This document shows positions 17,899-26,900 of a stretch of DNA of 64,000 nucleotides, one piece after another. The stretch's first letter is position 1; each line of letters starts with the position of its first letter. The position numbers and the translations under genes were made by a program. The stretch spans positions 1-64,000 of the forward strand of contig UQZN01000012.1 of assembly GCA_900545535.1 (NCBI GenBank). Direction: 5' to 3'. The notes under the pieces are model-generated. The model ran no database searches. It saw nothing but the letters and a program-made list of their open reading frames with translations, and was not told the origin of the DNA. This stretch comes from an uncultured Phascolarctobacterium sp. (GTDB lineage Bacteria; Bacillota; Negativicutes; Acidaminococcales; Acidaminococcaceae).

Positions 17899-18912
17899 TT
17901 ACCCCAGTTTCAACGATGGAACAGCGTTTAAATCCAGAGGACTCCGCTCACCATTCTGATACATAAAATAACCTCGGCAAGCTATCATTACCGCATTATC
18001 AGTGCATAAAATCGGAGTAGGATGCACTAAACATGCTCCGATCCTGCCTGCTGCCTCAGCCAGCGCTGTCTGCAAATGCTTATTAGCTGAAACGCCTCCG
18101 GCCAGCACTATTTTTTTCAAACCGGTTTTCTGCAGCGCATGTACGCTTTTCTGTACCAGAACGTCTATGATCGCCTCCTGAAAAGAAGCCGCTACATCGG
18201 CTTTATCGACCTCACGTCCGGCCTGCTGCTCATTGTGCAGATAATTGATCACAGCTGATTTCAATCCGCTGAAACTGAACTGATACTCTTCTTTCAATAA
18301 CGCTCTCGGAAAATCGATTGCCCGTGGATTACCTTCCGCTGCCAGTTTTTCGATTTCCGGACCTCCGGGATATTGCAGCCCCATCACACGGGCAATTTTA
18401 TCAAAAGCCTCACCAGCAGCGTCATCACGAGTTTGTCCCAGCAATTCAAAGTTATTGTAATCCACTACCTTTAATAATGCTGTATGACCGCCGCTCACTA
18501 CTAAAGCCATAAATGGTGGTTCCAGGTCTTTATCATTCAAAAAATTGGCAAAAACATGGCCCTCCAAATGGTTAACTCCTATCAGAGGTTTATCATTAGC
18601 CCAGGCCAGCGCCTTTGCCGCTGATAACCCGACCAAAAGCGCCCCTACAAGACCAGGGCCGTAAGTTACTGCTACAGCATCTATTTCTGCCATACTCACG
18701 CCGGCCTGGCGCAGTGCTTCATCAATAACAGGCAGAATATTTTCAATATGTTTGCGCGACGCAATCTCCGGTACGACGCCGCCAAACTTTCGATGAATAA
18801 CTACCTGCGAAGCAATGATATTGGAAAGCACTTCACGTCCATTTTTAACTACGGCAGCCGCAGTTTCATCACAACTGCTTTCAATGCCCAAAATATATAC
18901 ATTTTTAGACAT
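17899..18912 (-). CDS. tsaD: tRNA N6-threonylcarbamoyltransferase TsaD
   Basis: 337 residues. Transfers the threonylcarbamoyl group to A37 of ANN-decoding tRNAs. ASKHA-fold features: [15 protein letters not shown] at the N-terminus, the metal histidines H115 and H119 in [15 protein letters not shown] and [12 protein letters not shown] near the C-terminus. AGGAGG precedes ATG 18912, which overlaps rimI by eight bases. Last gene of tsaE-tsaB-rimI-tsaD. Confidence 0.97.
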   Translation of the reverse strand: MSKNVYILGIESSCDETAAAVVKNGREVLSNIIASQVVIHRKFGGVVPEIASRKHIENILPVIDEALRQAGVSMAEIDAVAVTYGPGLVGALLVGLSAAKALAWANDKPLIGVNHLEGHVFANFLNDKDLEPPFMALVVSGGHTALLKVVDYNNFELLGQTRDDAAGEAFDKIARVMGLQYPGGPEIEKLAAEGNPRAIDFPRALLKEEYQFSFSGLKSAVINYLHNEQQAGREVDKADVAASFQEAIIDVLVQKSVHALQKTGLKKIVLAGGVSANKHLQTALAEAAGRIGACLVHPTPILCTDNAVMIACRGYFMYQNGERSPLDLNAVPSLKLG

Positions 18913-19378
18913 CCGGCTTCCCCTCCTTGTATAACCACATGATTATCGCATTTTCATGATTATCTTCATAATAATTAGGCCTGATCCCTTCACTGGCAAA
19001 GCCGCAGGTCAAATAAACCTTCTGCGCAGCAAAATTGCTCTCACGCACCTCCAGAGTCACTGCCACAGCGCCAAGGTCCCAGGCTTTATTGATCAGCGCA
19101 GCAGTCAAACGCGTACCTAAGCCGCGTTCACGCTCTTCCGCAGCAACCGCAACTCTGGTGATCTGCGCTTCCCCTGCCACTAACCAGAAACCGGCATAAC
19201 CAAGTATACGCCCGTTATCTTCCAGGACAAGGTATGTAGTTAAGCTGTTATTCAGTTCATCCAGCCACATACTTGGGCTCCAGACATCAAAAAAAGACCG
19301 TTCGTCGATGCTGCTCACCGCTGTCAGATCGGCTGCTGTCAAAGCTCTTATTCTTATCCCTGCTGGCGTTTTTCCCAT
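18905..19378 (-). CDS. rimI: Ribosomal protein S18 alanine N-acetyltransferase RimI
   Basis: 157-residue GNAT acetyltransferase. It has the S/D-rich beta1 region ([15 protein letters not shown]), acetyl-CoA-binding motif [17 protein letters not shown] (about 102-118) and [20 protein letters not shown], all typical of RimI. Placement between tsaB and tsaD is the usual Firmicutes order. Overlaps tsaB by 25 bases and tsaD by eight, so translation is probably coupled. Acetylation of S18 is by family knowledge. Confidence 0.93.
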   Translation of the reverse strand: MGKTPAGIRIRALTAADLTAVSSIDERSFFDVWSPSMWLDELNNSLTTYLVLEDNGRILGYAGFWLVAGEAQITRVAVAAEERERGLGTRLTAALINKAWDLGAVAVTLEVRESNFAAQKVYLTCGFASEGIRPNYYEDNHENAIIMWLYKEGKPDV

Positions 19379-20046
19379 AATTCTTCAGCCTCTGATCTTC
19401 TAATATAGTAAGGCTCCAAGCCAAAAATATCATTGTTATTATCAGGATCATATTCTTCTTCTGCTAAAAGAGCCACTGACGCAGCCTGAGGCAGACATAA
19501 ATGTGCCGGCGCTTTACGGCACCATGCCGGTAAATCAGCTGCTGCAATTTTCTGACATTCCCCTAATAATAAAGCCGGCGTGCCTAAAACAGCTATGTTC
19601 TCTAAAAGCTGCTCCTGGTTCACTACTTTTATTGCCTGATGTTCTATAAGCTTTCCCTGCTGCCACTCATACACAGCCTGATAAAAATTACCTTTTTGGG
19701 CGTCTAAAACCGGAGATAACACGTAACCGTCTATTGGCAGATTATAGGCAAGCGCTTTCAGAGTATTTACGCCGCAGACAGGTTTATGCCAGCTATAAGC
19801 CATCGCTTCTGCCGATGCCAGACCAATTCGCAGGCCGGTAAAAGAACCAGGTCCCATACTTACAGCTAAAAGGTCGATTTCATTTTTGCTGATCTTAGTA
19901 CGTGTCAAAAGCTGCTCAAGCTGAGGCATCAGCCCTTCGGAATGGGTCATGCCCATATCGATCCTGTATTCAGCCAAAATCCGGCCATCACGGCATAAGC
20001 CCACGGCACAAACTCTGGTTGCCGTATCAATAGCTAAAGTCAGCAC
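19354..20046 (-). CDS. tsaB: t6A biosynthesis protein TsaB
   Basis: 230 residues, partner of TsaD and TsaE in t6A synthesis. Pseudo-ASKHA features: MLTLAIDTATRVCAVGL, HSEGLMPQLEQLL and VSMGPGSFTGLRIGLASAEA (about 63-82). The start is a GTG at 20046, preceded by AGTGAG and lying inside the end of tsaE (20-base overlap). Confidence 0.95.
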   Translation of the reverse strand: MLTLAIDTATRVCAVGLCRDGRILAEYRIDMGMTHSEGLMPQLEQLLTRTKISKNEIDLLAVSMGPGSFTGLRIGLASAEAMAYSWHKPVCGVNTLKALAYNLPIDGYVLSPVLDAQKGNFYQAVYEWQQGKLIEHQAIKVVNQEQLLENIAVLGTPALLLGECQKIAAADLPAWCRKAPAHLCLPQAASVALLAEEEYDPDNNNDIFGLEPYYIRRSEAEELWEKRQQG

Positions 20047-20500
20047 TTTTTCTCACTTCCTCACATAATTCCATATAGCGGTCACCATTGGGCATAAATT
20101 CTACCAGGCGCCCTCCCGGAACAATTTGGATATAAATATCAAGGCTTTCCTCAGGCATCTCTTCCAAAAACAAATCCGCCCATTCAATAAGAGTCAGGCC
20201 ATCGCCGCCGACGTATTCATCGTAACCGATATTTTCCAGCTCCGCTACCGTATTTATCCTGTAAAGGTCAAGATGCCTGATTTCCATATCGCGGCCCTGA
20301 TACACATTCATAATCGAAAACGTAGGGCTGCTCACTTCACTGGCATCAACACCCTGCGCTACGGCAATTTCACGGCATAACAAAGTTTTGCCGGCCCCCA
20401 GATCGCCGTTCAAACAAAATACATCTCCACTTTTAGCCAGCTTGCCCAAAAGTTTTCCCAAAGCTTCCATAGTTTCAACATTGCCACAAAAATACTCCAT
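20027..20500 (-). CDS. tsaE: t6A biosynthesis ATPase TsaE
   Basis: About 157 residues; P-loop ATPase that drives the TsaBD complex. Walker A GDLGAGKT (32-39), then SSPTFSIMNVYQG, LDLYRI and the WADLF segment (LIEWADLFLEEMP). ATG 20500 follows GGGAG with eight bases of spacing; an ATG at 20515 overlaps that element. First gene of the t6A operon. Confidence 0.95.
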   Translation of the reverse strand: MEYFCGNVETMEALGKLLGKLAKSGDVFCLNGDLGAGKTLLCREIAVAQGVDASEVSSPTFSIMNVYQGRDMEIRHLDLYRINTVAELENIGYDEYVGGDGLTLIEWADLFLEEMPEESLDIYIQIVPGGRLVEFMPNGDRYMELCEEVRKSADFSY

Positions 20501-20523
20501 CAAATACACTCCCATTTCAAAAA

Positions 20524-20551
20524 AGCAGTACCGACTTTTGCCGATACTGCT
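20524..20551 (-). terminator. terminator after GerMN lipoprotein gene
   Basis: agcagta/tactgct outer stem with inner cg pairs and a T6 tract on the minus strand, immediately past the stop at 20557. It separates the amidase-lipoprotein pair from the t6A operon. Confidence 0.75.
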
Positions 20552-20556
20552 CCCTT

Positions 20557-21105
20557 TTATTTTTTTAATAAAGTAATATTACGCTCCAAAGGATCTAAAA
20601 TATCAGTATGTCCTTTTAAGGAGGCAATTTTTTTACCTTCAATCAAAATCTGTACTTTCTTTATTTCCGGAAACTCCGTCAGCGTATTCACAATAGCAGT
20701 AGTCAGCATAAGTTCAGTATACGACCCCTGCGGTACATTGGTGATTTCCTTGGAAAAATCAACATAAGCAATGCCATTTTCCAGTTTCATCGTCCTGATT
20801 TTAGTGCCTTTCGGAAACAGACTGACCATTTTCTCAGTATCCTGCGGACTGCTGTTCACTAAAACATCTAAGGCAACCTCAGGAGCAGTCATTGTTCCCA
20901 TTTTACGGGTCACTTTCTCCGGCAGCAGATATTCTTCGCCGTTTGCGGGCGCATGATAAACAGTTACGGTGATTTCTTTATCCTTATCGCTTTGCGTTTG
21001 TTTAGTTTCAGGCTGCGGGTTAACCGTAGCGGTTTGATCCTCACTACAGCCTACAACCAACAGGCAAAGCAGTAAAGTGCAGAGTACTGCAAATTTCTTT
21101 AACAT
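20557..21105 (-). CDS. GerMN-domain lipoprotein
   Basis: About 182 residues with a lipoprotein signal (KKFAVLCTLLLCLLVVGC, lipobox LVVGC). The rest is one GerMN domain: VTVYHAPANGEEYLLPEKV, PEVALDVLVNSSP, FPKGTKIRTMKLENGIAYVD and LTEFPEIKKVQILIEG. GerMN proteins act in the cell envelope near peptidoglycan hydrolases. ATG 21105 follows GGGAGG by five to six bases. The gene follows the AMIN-amidase directly and both probably serve cell-wall turnover; the organism's lack of visible sporulation genes means germination should not be assumed. Confidence 0.88.
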   Translation of the reverse strand: MLKKFAVLCTLLLCLLVVGCSEDQTATVNPQPETKQTQSDKDKEITVTVYHAPANGEEYLLPEKVTRKMGTMTAPEVALDVLVNSSPQDTEKMVSLFPKGTKIRTMKLENGIAYVDFSKEITNVPQGSYTELMLTTAIVNTLTEFPEIKKVQILIEGKKIASLKGHTDILDPLERNITLLKK

Positions 21106-21119
21106 ATTGGCCTCCCACA

Positions 21120-22202
21120 TCATTTAAAATAATCCTCAATACCATCAGCAATTGCCTTAGCTAATTTACTTTGGAACCAATTGCTGTTCAGCAATTTTTC
21201 TTCTTTGGCATTGGTTATAAACGCCATTTCGATCAATGCCGAAGGCATGCTGCTGCGTTTATTGACGTAGAAGTTCGCCTGACGGATACCCAGATCATCC
21301 AGACCAAAACCACTGGTCATCCGTTTTTGGATAGCTGTTGCTATCTGGGCATCATGACTTGTTTTAGGATAATAATAGGACGAGAACCCGCCTACGTTTT
21401 TATTGACTGAGGCATTGATATGCAGACTGATAAAAAGATCAGCCGCACTGCGCTCAGCAACATCAACACGAGCCTGCAGTTCCTGCGCGTCCGTAGCGTT
21501 TACGCCATAGACATCAACGTCTTTAACACGTGTCATCGTCACTTTAGCGCCTTTTTTCTTCAGCAGTTCTTCGACCTTCTGAGTTATTTTTAAAGTAATG
21601 TCTTTTTCTTTCGTTCCTTTAGCCCCAACAGCACCGGGATCGCTGCCGCCGTGCCCCGCGTCCAGCGTAATGCGTTTGTCTTTCAGACCGCCGCTGGTAC
21701 GATAGGCACTTTTACTCACAACCGGTGTGGTTGTCTTATTCGCGGTAGTTTTATTACCGCCTGCGGGAGTCGTTTTTGCAGGCTCAGATGCCTGACGTTT
21801 ATTAGCTAAAACATCAATAACTATTCTGTCAGGCCTTTTGGTAACAGGGTCTTTTTTTAAAGTAAACCCTTTATAATCTTTACCGCCGATCGCCTTTTGC
21901 AGCGGCACCTTCAGCACAGTTTTTCCGTCCGTTGTCTCCAGGCGCATCTCACTGGCAATATCGCTTTTTATCTTATGCAGCCGACCGACTTTACCACTCA
22001 AAGAAGCCTCCATCGTGACCAGCATCGTATTGCCGTCAAATGTTATTTTATAACCAGTCGGCTTATCACAATCTACAACGAATCTCAGCACATTGGTTTT
22101 ATCAACACCCCAACGGACATCTGTTATTTCCGAGGCAAAAGCCGTTAAACTAAACAGCAAACAGCTTAAAAGTGCAAAAACAAAAACTAATTTCTTCTGC
22201 AA
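21120..22202 (-). CDS. N-acetylmuramoyl-L-alanine amidase with AMIN domain
   Basis: 360 residues, exported. Signal peptide (QKKLVFVFALLSCLLFSLTA, cut near AFA), an AMIN targeting domain (about 25-130, with TMLVTMEASLSGKV and PDRIVIDVL), a Lys/Thr-rich linker, and an Amidase_3 catalytic domain from about 175. Zinc and catalytic residues show in LDAGHGGSDPGA, SLHINAS and SALIEMAFITN. Cleaves the bond between muramic acid and the stem peptide. The start is a TTG at 22202 with GGGAG seven bases upstream. Translationally linked to the GerMN lipoprotein gene. Confidence 0.93.
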   Translation of the reverse strand: MQKKLVFVFALLSCLLFSLTAFASEITDVRWGVDKTNVLRFVVDCDKPTGYKITFDGNTMLVTMEASLSGKVGRLHKIKSDIASEMRLETTDGKTVLKVPLQKAIGGKDYKGFTLKKDPVTKRPDRIVIDVLANKRQASEPAKTTPAGGNKTTANKTTTPVVSKSAYRTSGGLKDKRITLDAGHGGSDPGAVGAKGTKEKDITLKITQKVEELLKKKGAKVTMTRVKDVDVYGVNATDAQELQARVDVAERSAADLFISLHINASVNKNVGGFSSYYYPKTSHDAQIATAIQKRMTSGFGLDDLGIRQANFYVNKRSSMPSALIEMAFITNAKEEKLLNSNWFQSKLAKAIADGIEDYFK

Positions 22203-22306
22203 ACGGCATCTCCCTTTCTGTCATCTCCAATACTTAATTTTATCATTTCCGCACAAGTATTGTAAACAAACCCCACCTTTTATCTGCAAACTTTCGGTGA
22301 AATCTT

Positions 22307-23860
22307 TTATTCACCCTGCTCAACAATCCTGCGGACCTGCGGCAAATATCCGCTGATTTCACCAGCCGCCAGACCAATAGTCCCGCCGCTGGCCAGATCG
22401 CCAGCCAGACCATGCAGATAAACACCGGCTAAAGCTGCTTCCTGCAGAGAAATCCCCTGCGCCGTCAAACCGGCAATGATACCCGTCAGCACATCGCCAC
22501 TGCCACCAGTAGCCATGGCACTGTTACCAGTCGTATTGATATAAACGCTGCCGTCGGGACAGCCTATAACAGTCGGGGCACCTTTCAACACAAGAACGGC
22601 ATCCCACTCGACAGCATATTTACCAGCCAGTTCCAGTCGTCTTGCATCAACTTCTGCCGGTTCCATATCTAACAATCTGCCCAATTCTCCAGGATGCGGC
22701 GTTAAAACTTTCGGCGCTCTCATAGTATTCAAAATGCCTGTATGTCCCTGCAGCGCAGTCAAGGCATCGGCATCAATAATCACAGGCACTTCCACCGCCT
22801 GCAGGATCTCCCGAATGACCTCTATCGTACTTCCTGATGTACCAAGACCCGGCCCTATAGCCAAGGCATCCGCCCGACCGGCTTTATCCAGCACAGCTCC
22901 CGCAGCGCCGCCACCTAACGCTCCTGGCATCCGTTCGATCAAACCTTCCACCATAACTTCTGTCAATTTTACAGCCAGAACTTCACGGCTGCAAAGCGGA
23001 GTCAGCAGATTCACCAAACCTGCACCAGCTTTAACAGCAGCTTCCGCACATAAAGCAGCCGCACCAGTAAATCCCGGTGATCCGGCCGTAATTACCACCC
23101 GTCCTGCTTCACCCTTATGACAGTTTCCATTCCTCTGCGGCAGCAAGTCAGCAGCAATATTTTCCGTCAGCAAAAACTTCTTACTGTCCATCTGTTCCAA
23201 AAGTATTTCCGGTATACCGATATCGGCAACAACTACCTCGCCAGTCAATTCAGCCGCCGGATATAAAAACAGGCCCGGCTTCGCCAGCGCCATAGTAACT
23301 GTAATATCTGCCTGGACTGCATTTTTATCGGCCATACCTGTATCAGCACAGACGCCGCTTGGCACGTCAACAGACACCACCGGTACAGCAACACTGTTAA
23401 TCAGCATGCAGACCCGTTGCTGGAACCCCTGCAAAACGCCATTAAATCCTGTACCTAAAACAGCATCGATCACCAAATCAGCCTTATGGCAGCTTACTTC
23501 CGCCACATCCCAGCTGCCTCTGTCATCTTTTAGCGCAAATAATTCAATACCGCACTTCCGGCAGATACGCAGCTGCGCCGCAGCATCTCCGGTCAGATCC
23601 TGCCATGGCGATACCAGAAACACTTTGACACGTGCGCCCTGACTGACCAGCCAGCGTGCGACAACCAGTCCATCGCCTCCATTATTGCCCTTACCTGTAA
23701 AAATAACGATATTTTTACCAAAACAATCTTCTAAAAAATCTGCAGCCGTTTCTGCCACAGCTTTACCTGCATTCTCCATCAGCACCATTGTCGGCAAACC
23801 GATCTGCTCTGCAGACTGCTGATCCAAAGTTTGCATTTCTTTTGCAAAAACCAGTTTCAT
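22307..23860 (-). CDS. nnr: Bifunctional NAD(P)HX epimerase/dehydratase
   Basis: 517 residues, the fused NnrE-NnrD form. Repairs hydrated NADH/NADPH. N-terminal YjeF epimerase (1-210): MQTLDQQSAEQIGLP and IFTGKGNNGGDGLVVARWL. C-terminal carbohydrate-kinase-like dehydratase (230-510): KGEAGRVVITAGS, LAIGPGLGTS, DADALTAL, LTPHPGELGRL and GNSAMATGGSGDVLTGIIAG. GGAGG precedes ATG 23860, two bases after the acpS stop. Pairing with acpS is common in Firmicutes. Confidence 0.96.
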   Translation of the reverse strand: MKLVFAKEMQTLDQQSAEQIGLPTMVLMENAGKAVAETAADFLEDCFGKNIVIFTGKGNNGGDGLVVARWLVSQGARVKVFLVSPWQDLTGDAAAQLRICRKCGIELFALKDDRGSWDVAEVSCHKADLVIDAVLGTGFNGVLQGFQQRVCMLINSVAVPVVSVDVPSGVCADTGMADKNAVQADITVTMALAKPGLFLYPAAELTGEVVVADIGIPEILLEQMDSKKFLLTENIAADLLPQRNGNCHKGEAGRVVITAGSPGFTGAAALCAEAAVKAGAGLVNLLTPLCSREVLAVKLTEVMVEGLIERMPGALGGGAAGAVLDKAGRADALAIGPGLGTSGSTIEVIREILQAVEVPVIIDADALTALQGHTGILNTMRAPKVLTPHPGELGRLLDMEPAEVDARRLELAGKYAVEWDAVLVLKGAPTVIGCPDGSVYINTTGNSAMATGGSGDVLTGIIAGLTAQGISLQEAALAGVYLHGLAGDLASGGTIGLAAGEISGYLPQVRRIVEQGE

Positions 23861-23862
23861 CG

Positions 23863-24234
23863 TTATCCCTCCAATACAACCTGAGCCATAGCAATATCTT
23901 TAGTATGGCTCAACGAAAGATATATTTCTCTGACGCCGCGTTCCTCTGCCAGAGCAGCAAAATAACCGCTCAAACGTATGCCTGGCTTTCCCATACAATC
24001 ATTATAAACTTCAATATCAATAAGCCGGCCGCCTCTCAGCCCTGTTCCCAAAGCTTTCAGCAAAGCTTCTTTAGCCGCAAATCTCGCAGCATAGCTTGCA
24101 AATTTCTGCATTCCGCGAGCTTCGCAATATTCTTGTTCTGAAACAGAAAAAACTCTTGCCGCAAATCTTTCTATTGTCAAAGCTTTTTTTATTCTCTGTA
24201 TTTCAGTCAAATCACAACCGATTCCGACAATCAT
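23863..24234 (-). CDS. acpS: Holo-[acyl-carrier-protein] synthase
   Basis: 123 residues. Attaches 4'-phosphopantetheine from CoA to ACP. Magnesium ligands are visible: Asp in VGIGCDLTEIQRI (D8) and Glu in ARFAAKEALLKALGTG. It ends with SLSHTKDIAMAQVVLE. AGGAGG precedes ATG 24234. First gene of acpS-nnr. Confidence 0.96.
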   Translation of the reverse strand: MIVGIGCDLTEIQRIKKALTIERFAARVFSVSEQEYCEARGMQKFASYAARFAAKEALLKALGTGLRGGRLIDIEVYNDCMGKPGIRLSGYFAALAEERGVREIYLSLSHTKDIAMAQVVLEG

Positions 24235-24343
24235 CAGCTTTTCCTCCTTGCGAACTCAGCCTGCACATACTGCTTATTTAAAAACATAATATGTTTATAT
24301 TATACACCCAGACTGCGTTTTCCTGCTATTTTATTCAATAAAA

Positions 24344-24374
24344 TAGCTCAGCACCTCCAATCGGCACTGAGCTA
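24344..24374 (-). terminator. terminator after C_GCAxxG_C_C gene
   Basis: tagctcag/ctgagcta stem around a 15-base loop, then TTTTATT on the minus strand, just past the stop at 24381. Confidence 0.65.
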
Positions 24375-24380
24375 AAGCTT

Positions 24381-24827
24381 TTACTGACCTGCAAGCAAAC
24401 CTTTTTCTTCTAAAAATTCCGCTAAAAACTTACCGATACGGTTCGTAAGCTTCAAACAGTTTTTCAGATGGTCACGAGTATTGAATTCATAAGGCATCAA
24501 ATCCTTACACATCGTTGAGCCAAATTCCTTTTCAAACCGATCGTGGAACTCTTTTGTAACAGGATAAATTTCCTTCAACGGTTTTTCCTCAGGAGTATTG
24601 CGTCCGATCAAGGTACTGATAACCATTGTGCAGCCAACTAAAGCGCCGCAAATATTACGGGCGTGACCAATACCGCCGCCAAATCCCGACGCCAGGCGAA
24701 AAGCATTATCGTCAATGTCGACGCCTGCATATTTGCGAAAGGCTTCAACGATAGCTTCACTGCAATTATAACCGCTCTTAAATGCATTACCAACTTCCAT
24801 ACCCAATTTTTCACTGAATTCACTCAT
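24381..24827 (-). CDS. C_GCAxxG_C_C family redox protein
   Basis: 148 residues with the family's cysteine pattern: C22 in GYNCSEA, C60 and C66 in NICGALVGCTMV, then one Cys each in STMCKDL and LKNCLKL. The glycine-rich ASGFGGGIGHA precedes the core. Members are small cytoplasmic proteins in anaerobes, thought to bind a metal cluster or carry out thiol redox chemistry; the reaction is not established. Located before desulfoferrodoxin on the same strand, though separate terminators suggest separate transcripts. Confidence 0.85.
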   Translation of the reverse strand: MSEFSEKLGMEVGNAFKSGYNCSEAIVEAFRKYAGVDIDDNAFRLASGFGGGIGHARNICGALVGCTMVISTLIGRNTPEEKPLKEIYPVTKEFHDRFEKEFGSTMCKDLMPYEFNTRDHLKNCLKLTNRIGKFLAEFLEEKGLLAGQ

Positions 24828-24925
24828 TACTCGTCCCTCCCTTAATATTACTTATATACTTTAATTCTACCAGTTTCCTCAAAAGTCCTGCTCTGAAAAA
24901 ATCCCGTCTGCTTATTTTATAAAAA

Positions 24926-24951
24926 AACAGGACGGTAAGCACCGTCCTGTT
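24926..24951 (-). terminator. terminator after desulfoferrodoxin
   Basis: aacaggacggt/accgtcctgtt stem with a four-base loop and a T7 tract on the minus strand, 14 bases past the stop. Confidence 0.9.
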
Positions 24952-24964
24952 CAGCCTGCAATTT

Positions 24965-25351
24965 TTATTCAACCTTAGTCAGCCATAAGCCATGCAGATT
25001 ACAGTATTCGTAAACACCTATAACCTTATCACCGCCTGCCAACGCAAATTCAGCTTCAGGTTTAGAACCAACAGCCAGTTTCTTCCGCTGTCCGCCTTGT
25101 TCTGTTTCCAGATAAATCCAGGCAATATGGTGTTCCTCTGTCATAGGATGCTCAACGCTGCCGACTTTTACTTTTACGATATTGCCTTCAATAGTAACTA
25201 CCGGCAGATGTTTTTCCTGTGACGCCTCCACTGTATTAGGTTTCAGTTCTGTCATGGGATCGCCGCAGCAAACAACATTTACTCCGCTGCTTTGAATCAT
25301 CCCAATCATATTACCGCAATGTTTACAGATGTAGAATTTCTTTTCGCCCAT
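24965..25351 (-). CDS. dfx: Desulfoferrodoxin (superoxide reductase)
   Basis: 128 residues, two-domain form. The desulforedoxin-like iron site has C9, C12, C28 and C29 (CKHC...VVCC). The catalytic centre has histidines in EKHLP (H48), VEHPM (H68) and EEHHIAW (H74), and C117/H120 in EYCNLHGLW. It reduces superoxide to hydrogen peroxide without releasing oxygen, an oxygen-defence enzyme of anaerobes. Electron donor would be rubredoxin or a similar carrier, not seen here. Confidence 0.95.
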   Translation of the reverse strand: MGEKKFYICKHCGNMIGMIQSSGVNVVCCGDPMTELKPNTVEASQEKHLPVVTIEGNIVKVKVGSVEHPMTEEHHIAWIYLETEQGGQRKKLAVGSKPEAEFALAGGDKVIGVYEYCNLHGLWLTKVE

Positions 25352-25414
25352 TCGTACTCACTCCTTAATAAAATTTTATCACTTAATTAATTATAAATGC
25401 GGCTCCAGCCGCTT

Positions 25415-26236
25415 TTACCCTAAAGCTACATCCAAAATCATCATGACCGTAAAACCAATAATAAAACCAATTGTTGAAAGATCGGCGCTTTCATGCTCAC
25501 CGCCGCTTTGAGACTCTGGTATCAATTCTTCAACCACAACATACAACATCGCGCCGGCGGCAAAAGCCAATGCATACGGCAAAATAGCTTCCATTGAAGT
25601 GACCATAGCCGCACCAATAACACCTGCTATCGGTTCTACCAGCCCGGAAGCCTGTCCATACATAAAGCTCTTCATCCGCGAAACACCTTCTCGCCTGAGC
25701 GGAATGGAAACAGCGGCACCTTCAGGAAAGTTCTGGATACCGATACCCAAAGCAACCGCTATCGCAGCCAGCAGGCCCGTATCACTCATACTATTCGCAG
25801 CCGCGCCGAAAGCAACGCCGACCGCCAGCCCTTCAGGAATATTATGCAAAGTAATTGAAAATACCAGTAAAATACTACGACGCCAATTAGTGGGAATACC
25901 TTCCACTTCTCCATCTTTGGCAAAAAAATGCGCATGCGGCAGCAATCTATCCGCCAGCCACAAAAAAGCCGCACCACCCAAAAAACCGATCGCAGCAACA
26001 AGCCAGGCTGGTAAACTGCTTTGCTCAGCCATTTCTATGGCTGGAGCTAAAAGCGACCAAAAGGACGCTGCCACCATGATACCTGCGGCAAAGCCCAGCA
26101 TCATATTTAAAACTCGTTTGTTGATTTCTTTAAAGAAAAATACCATCGCCGCGCCAAGAGCGGTCATAAACCAGGTGAACCCCGTCGCAATCAGTGCTAA
26201 GAGGATCGGATCGTTGATCTTCATCAAAGATTCCAT
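25415..26236 (-). CDS. ZIP family divalent metal transporter
   Basis: About 273 residues and eight membrane segments. The metal-binding helices carry SITLHNIPEGLAVGVAFG (about 131-148) and GIQNFPEGAAVSIPL, the two ZIP signatures; GASGLVEP-type GQASGLVEPIAGVIGA follows. Layout is closest to the GufA/ZupT-type branch, importing zinc or related ions. ATG 26236 follows AAGGAG with eight bases of spacing. Monocistronic by context. Confidence 0.92.
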   Translation of the reverse strand: MESLMKINDPILLALIATGFTWFMTALGAAMVFFFKEINKRVLNMMLGFAAGIMVAASFWSLLAPAIEMAEQSSLPAWLVAAIGFLGGAAFLWLADRLLPHAHFFAKDGEVEGIPTNWRRSILLVFSITLHNIPEGLAVGVAFGAAANSMSDTGLLAAIAVALGIGIQNFPEGAAVSIPLRREGVSRMKSFMYGQASGLVEPIAGVIGAAMVTSMEAILPYALAFAAGAMLYVVVEELIPESQSGGEHESADLSTIGFIIGFTVMMILDVALG

Positions 26237-26359
26237 CAAAACAACTCCTTACCTTCGTCTTTATTATAAGCTACTTACGGCCCGCTTTCAAGTAAGCTCT
26301 TCATTATCTAAATTTTGTATCCGTTTATGATGATTATTAAACGTACATTTAAAATAAAA

Positions 26360-26400
26360 TGCAGATAACCGGAATCCCTTATGGGACCCGGTTATCTGCA
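26360..26400 (-). terminator. terminator after flavodoxin
   Basis: tgcagataaccgg (26360-26372) and ccggttatctgca (26388-26400) pair perfectly; the minus strand continues TTTTATTTT. Confidence 0.85.
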
Positions 26401-26471
26401 TTTGGAGAAATGGAATATTAAAGGACATAACCACAGTCTGCTCTTACCGTAGTTATGACGGAGAAGTAAAG

Positions 26472-26888
26472 TTATGCTTTAGTTAAAGCCGCGCCCAGCT
26501 CGCGACAGCTTGCAACTGCCGCTTCATCAGGAGCTCCCAAAACTAAAAGTCCCGGTGCAACCAACTCGGCGCCCGCCGCTTTGACGCGCTGCTCCCAATC
26601 ATTCATGTAACTGCCGCCCCAACCGTAAGAACCGAAAATCACAACCTTTTTACCTTGCAAAAGCGGTTCTAACGCTGTAAAGAAAGGCTCAAATTCGTAT
26701 TCTTCCAGAACTTCAGCGCCCATAGCACTGCAGCCCAATGCCAGCGCTGAATATCCAGCAGCCTGTTCCGCCGTCATATCGCCAACGCTTTTTAGTACCG
26801 CTGCAGTACCAATACCTTCGGCTACAGCCTCGGCCATAAGTTTAGTATTACCGGTACCAGACCAATAAATAACAGGAATCTTTTCCAT
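26472..26888 (-). CDS. Flavodoxin
   Basis: 138 residues, short-chain flavodoxin. FMN phosphate loop YWSGTGNTKLMAEAVAEG (about 8-25), LALGCSAMGAEVLEEYEFEP and the third loop IFGSYGWGGSYMNDW are all in place. Electron carrier that commonly replaces ferredoxin when iron is short. It lies 12 bases after the DUF3793 gene and shares its transcript and leader. AGGAGG precedes ATG 26888. Confidence 0.95.
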   Translation of the reverse strand: MEKIPVIYWSGTGNTKLMAEAVAEGIGTAAVLKSVGDMTAEQAAGYSALALGCSAMGAEVLEEYEFEPFFTALEPLLQGKKVVIFGSYGWGGSYMNDWEQRVKAAGAELVAPGLLVLGAPDEAAVASCRELGAALTKA

Positions 26889-26900
26889 AATAAAACCTCC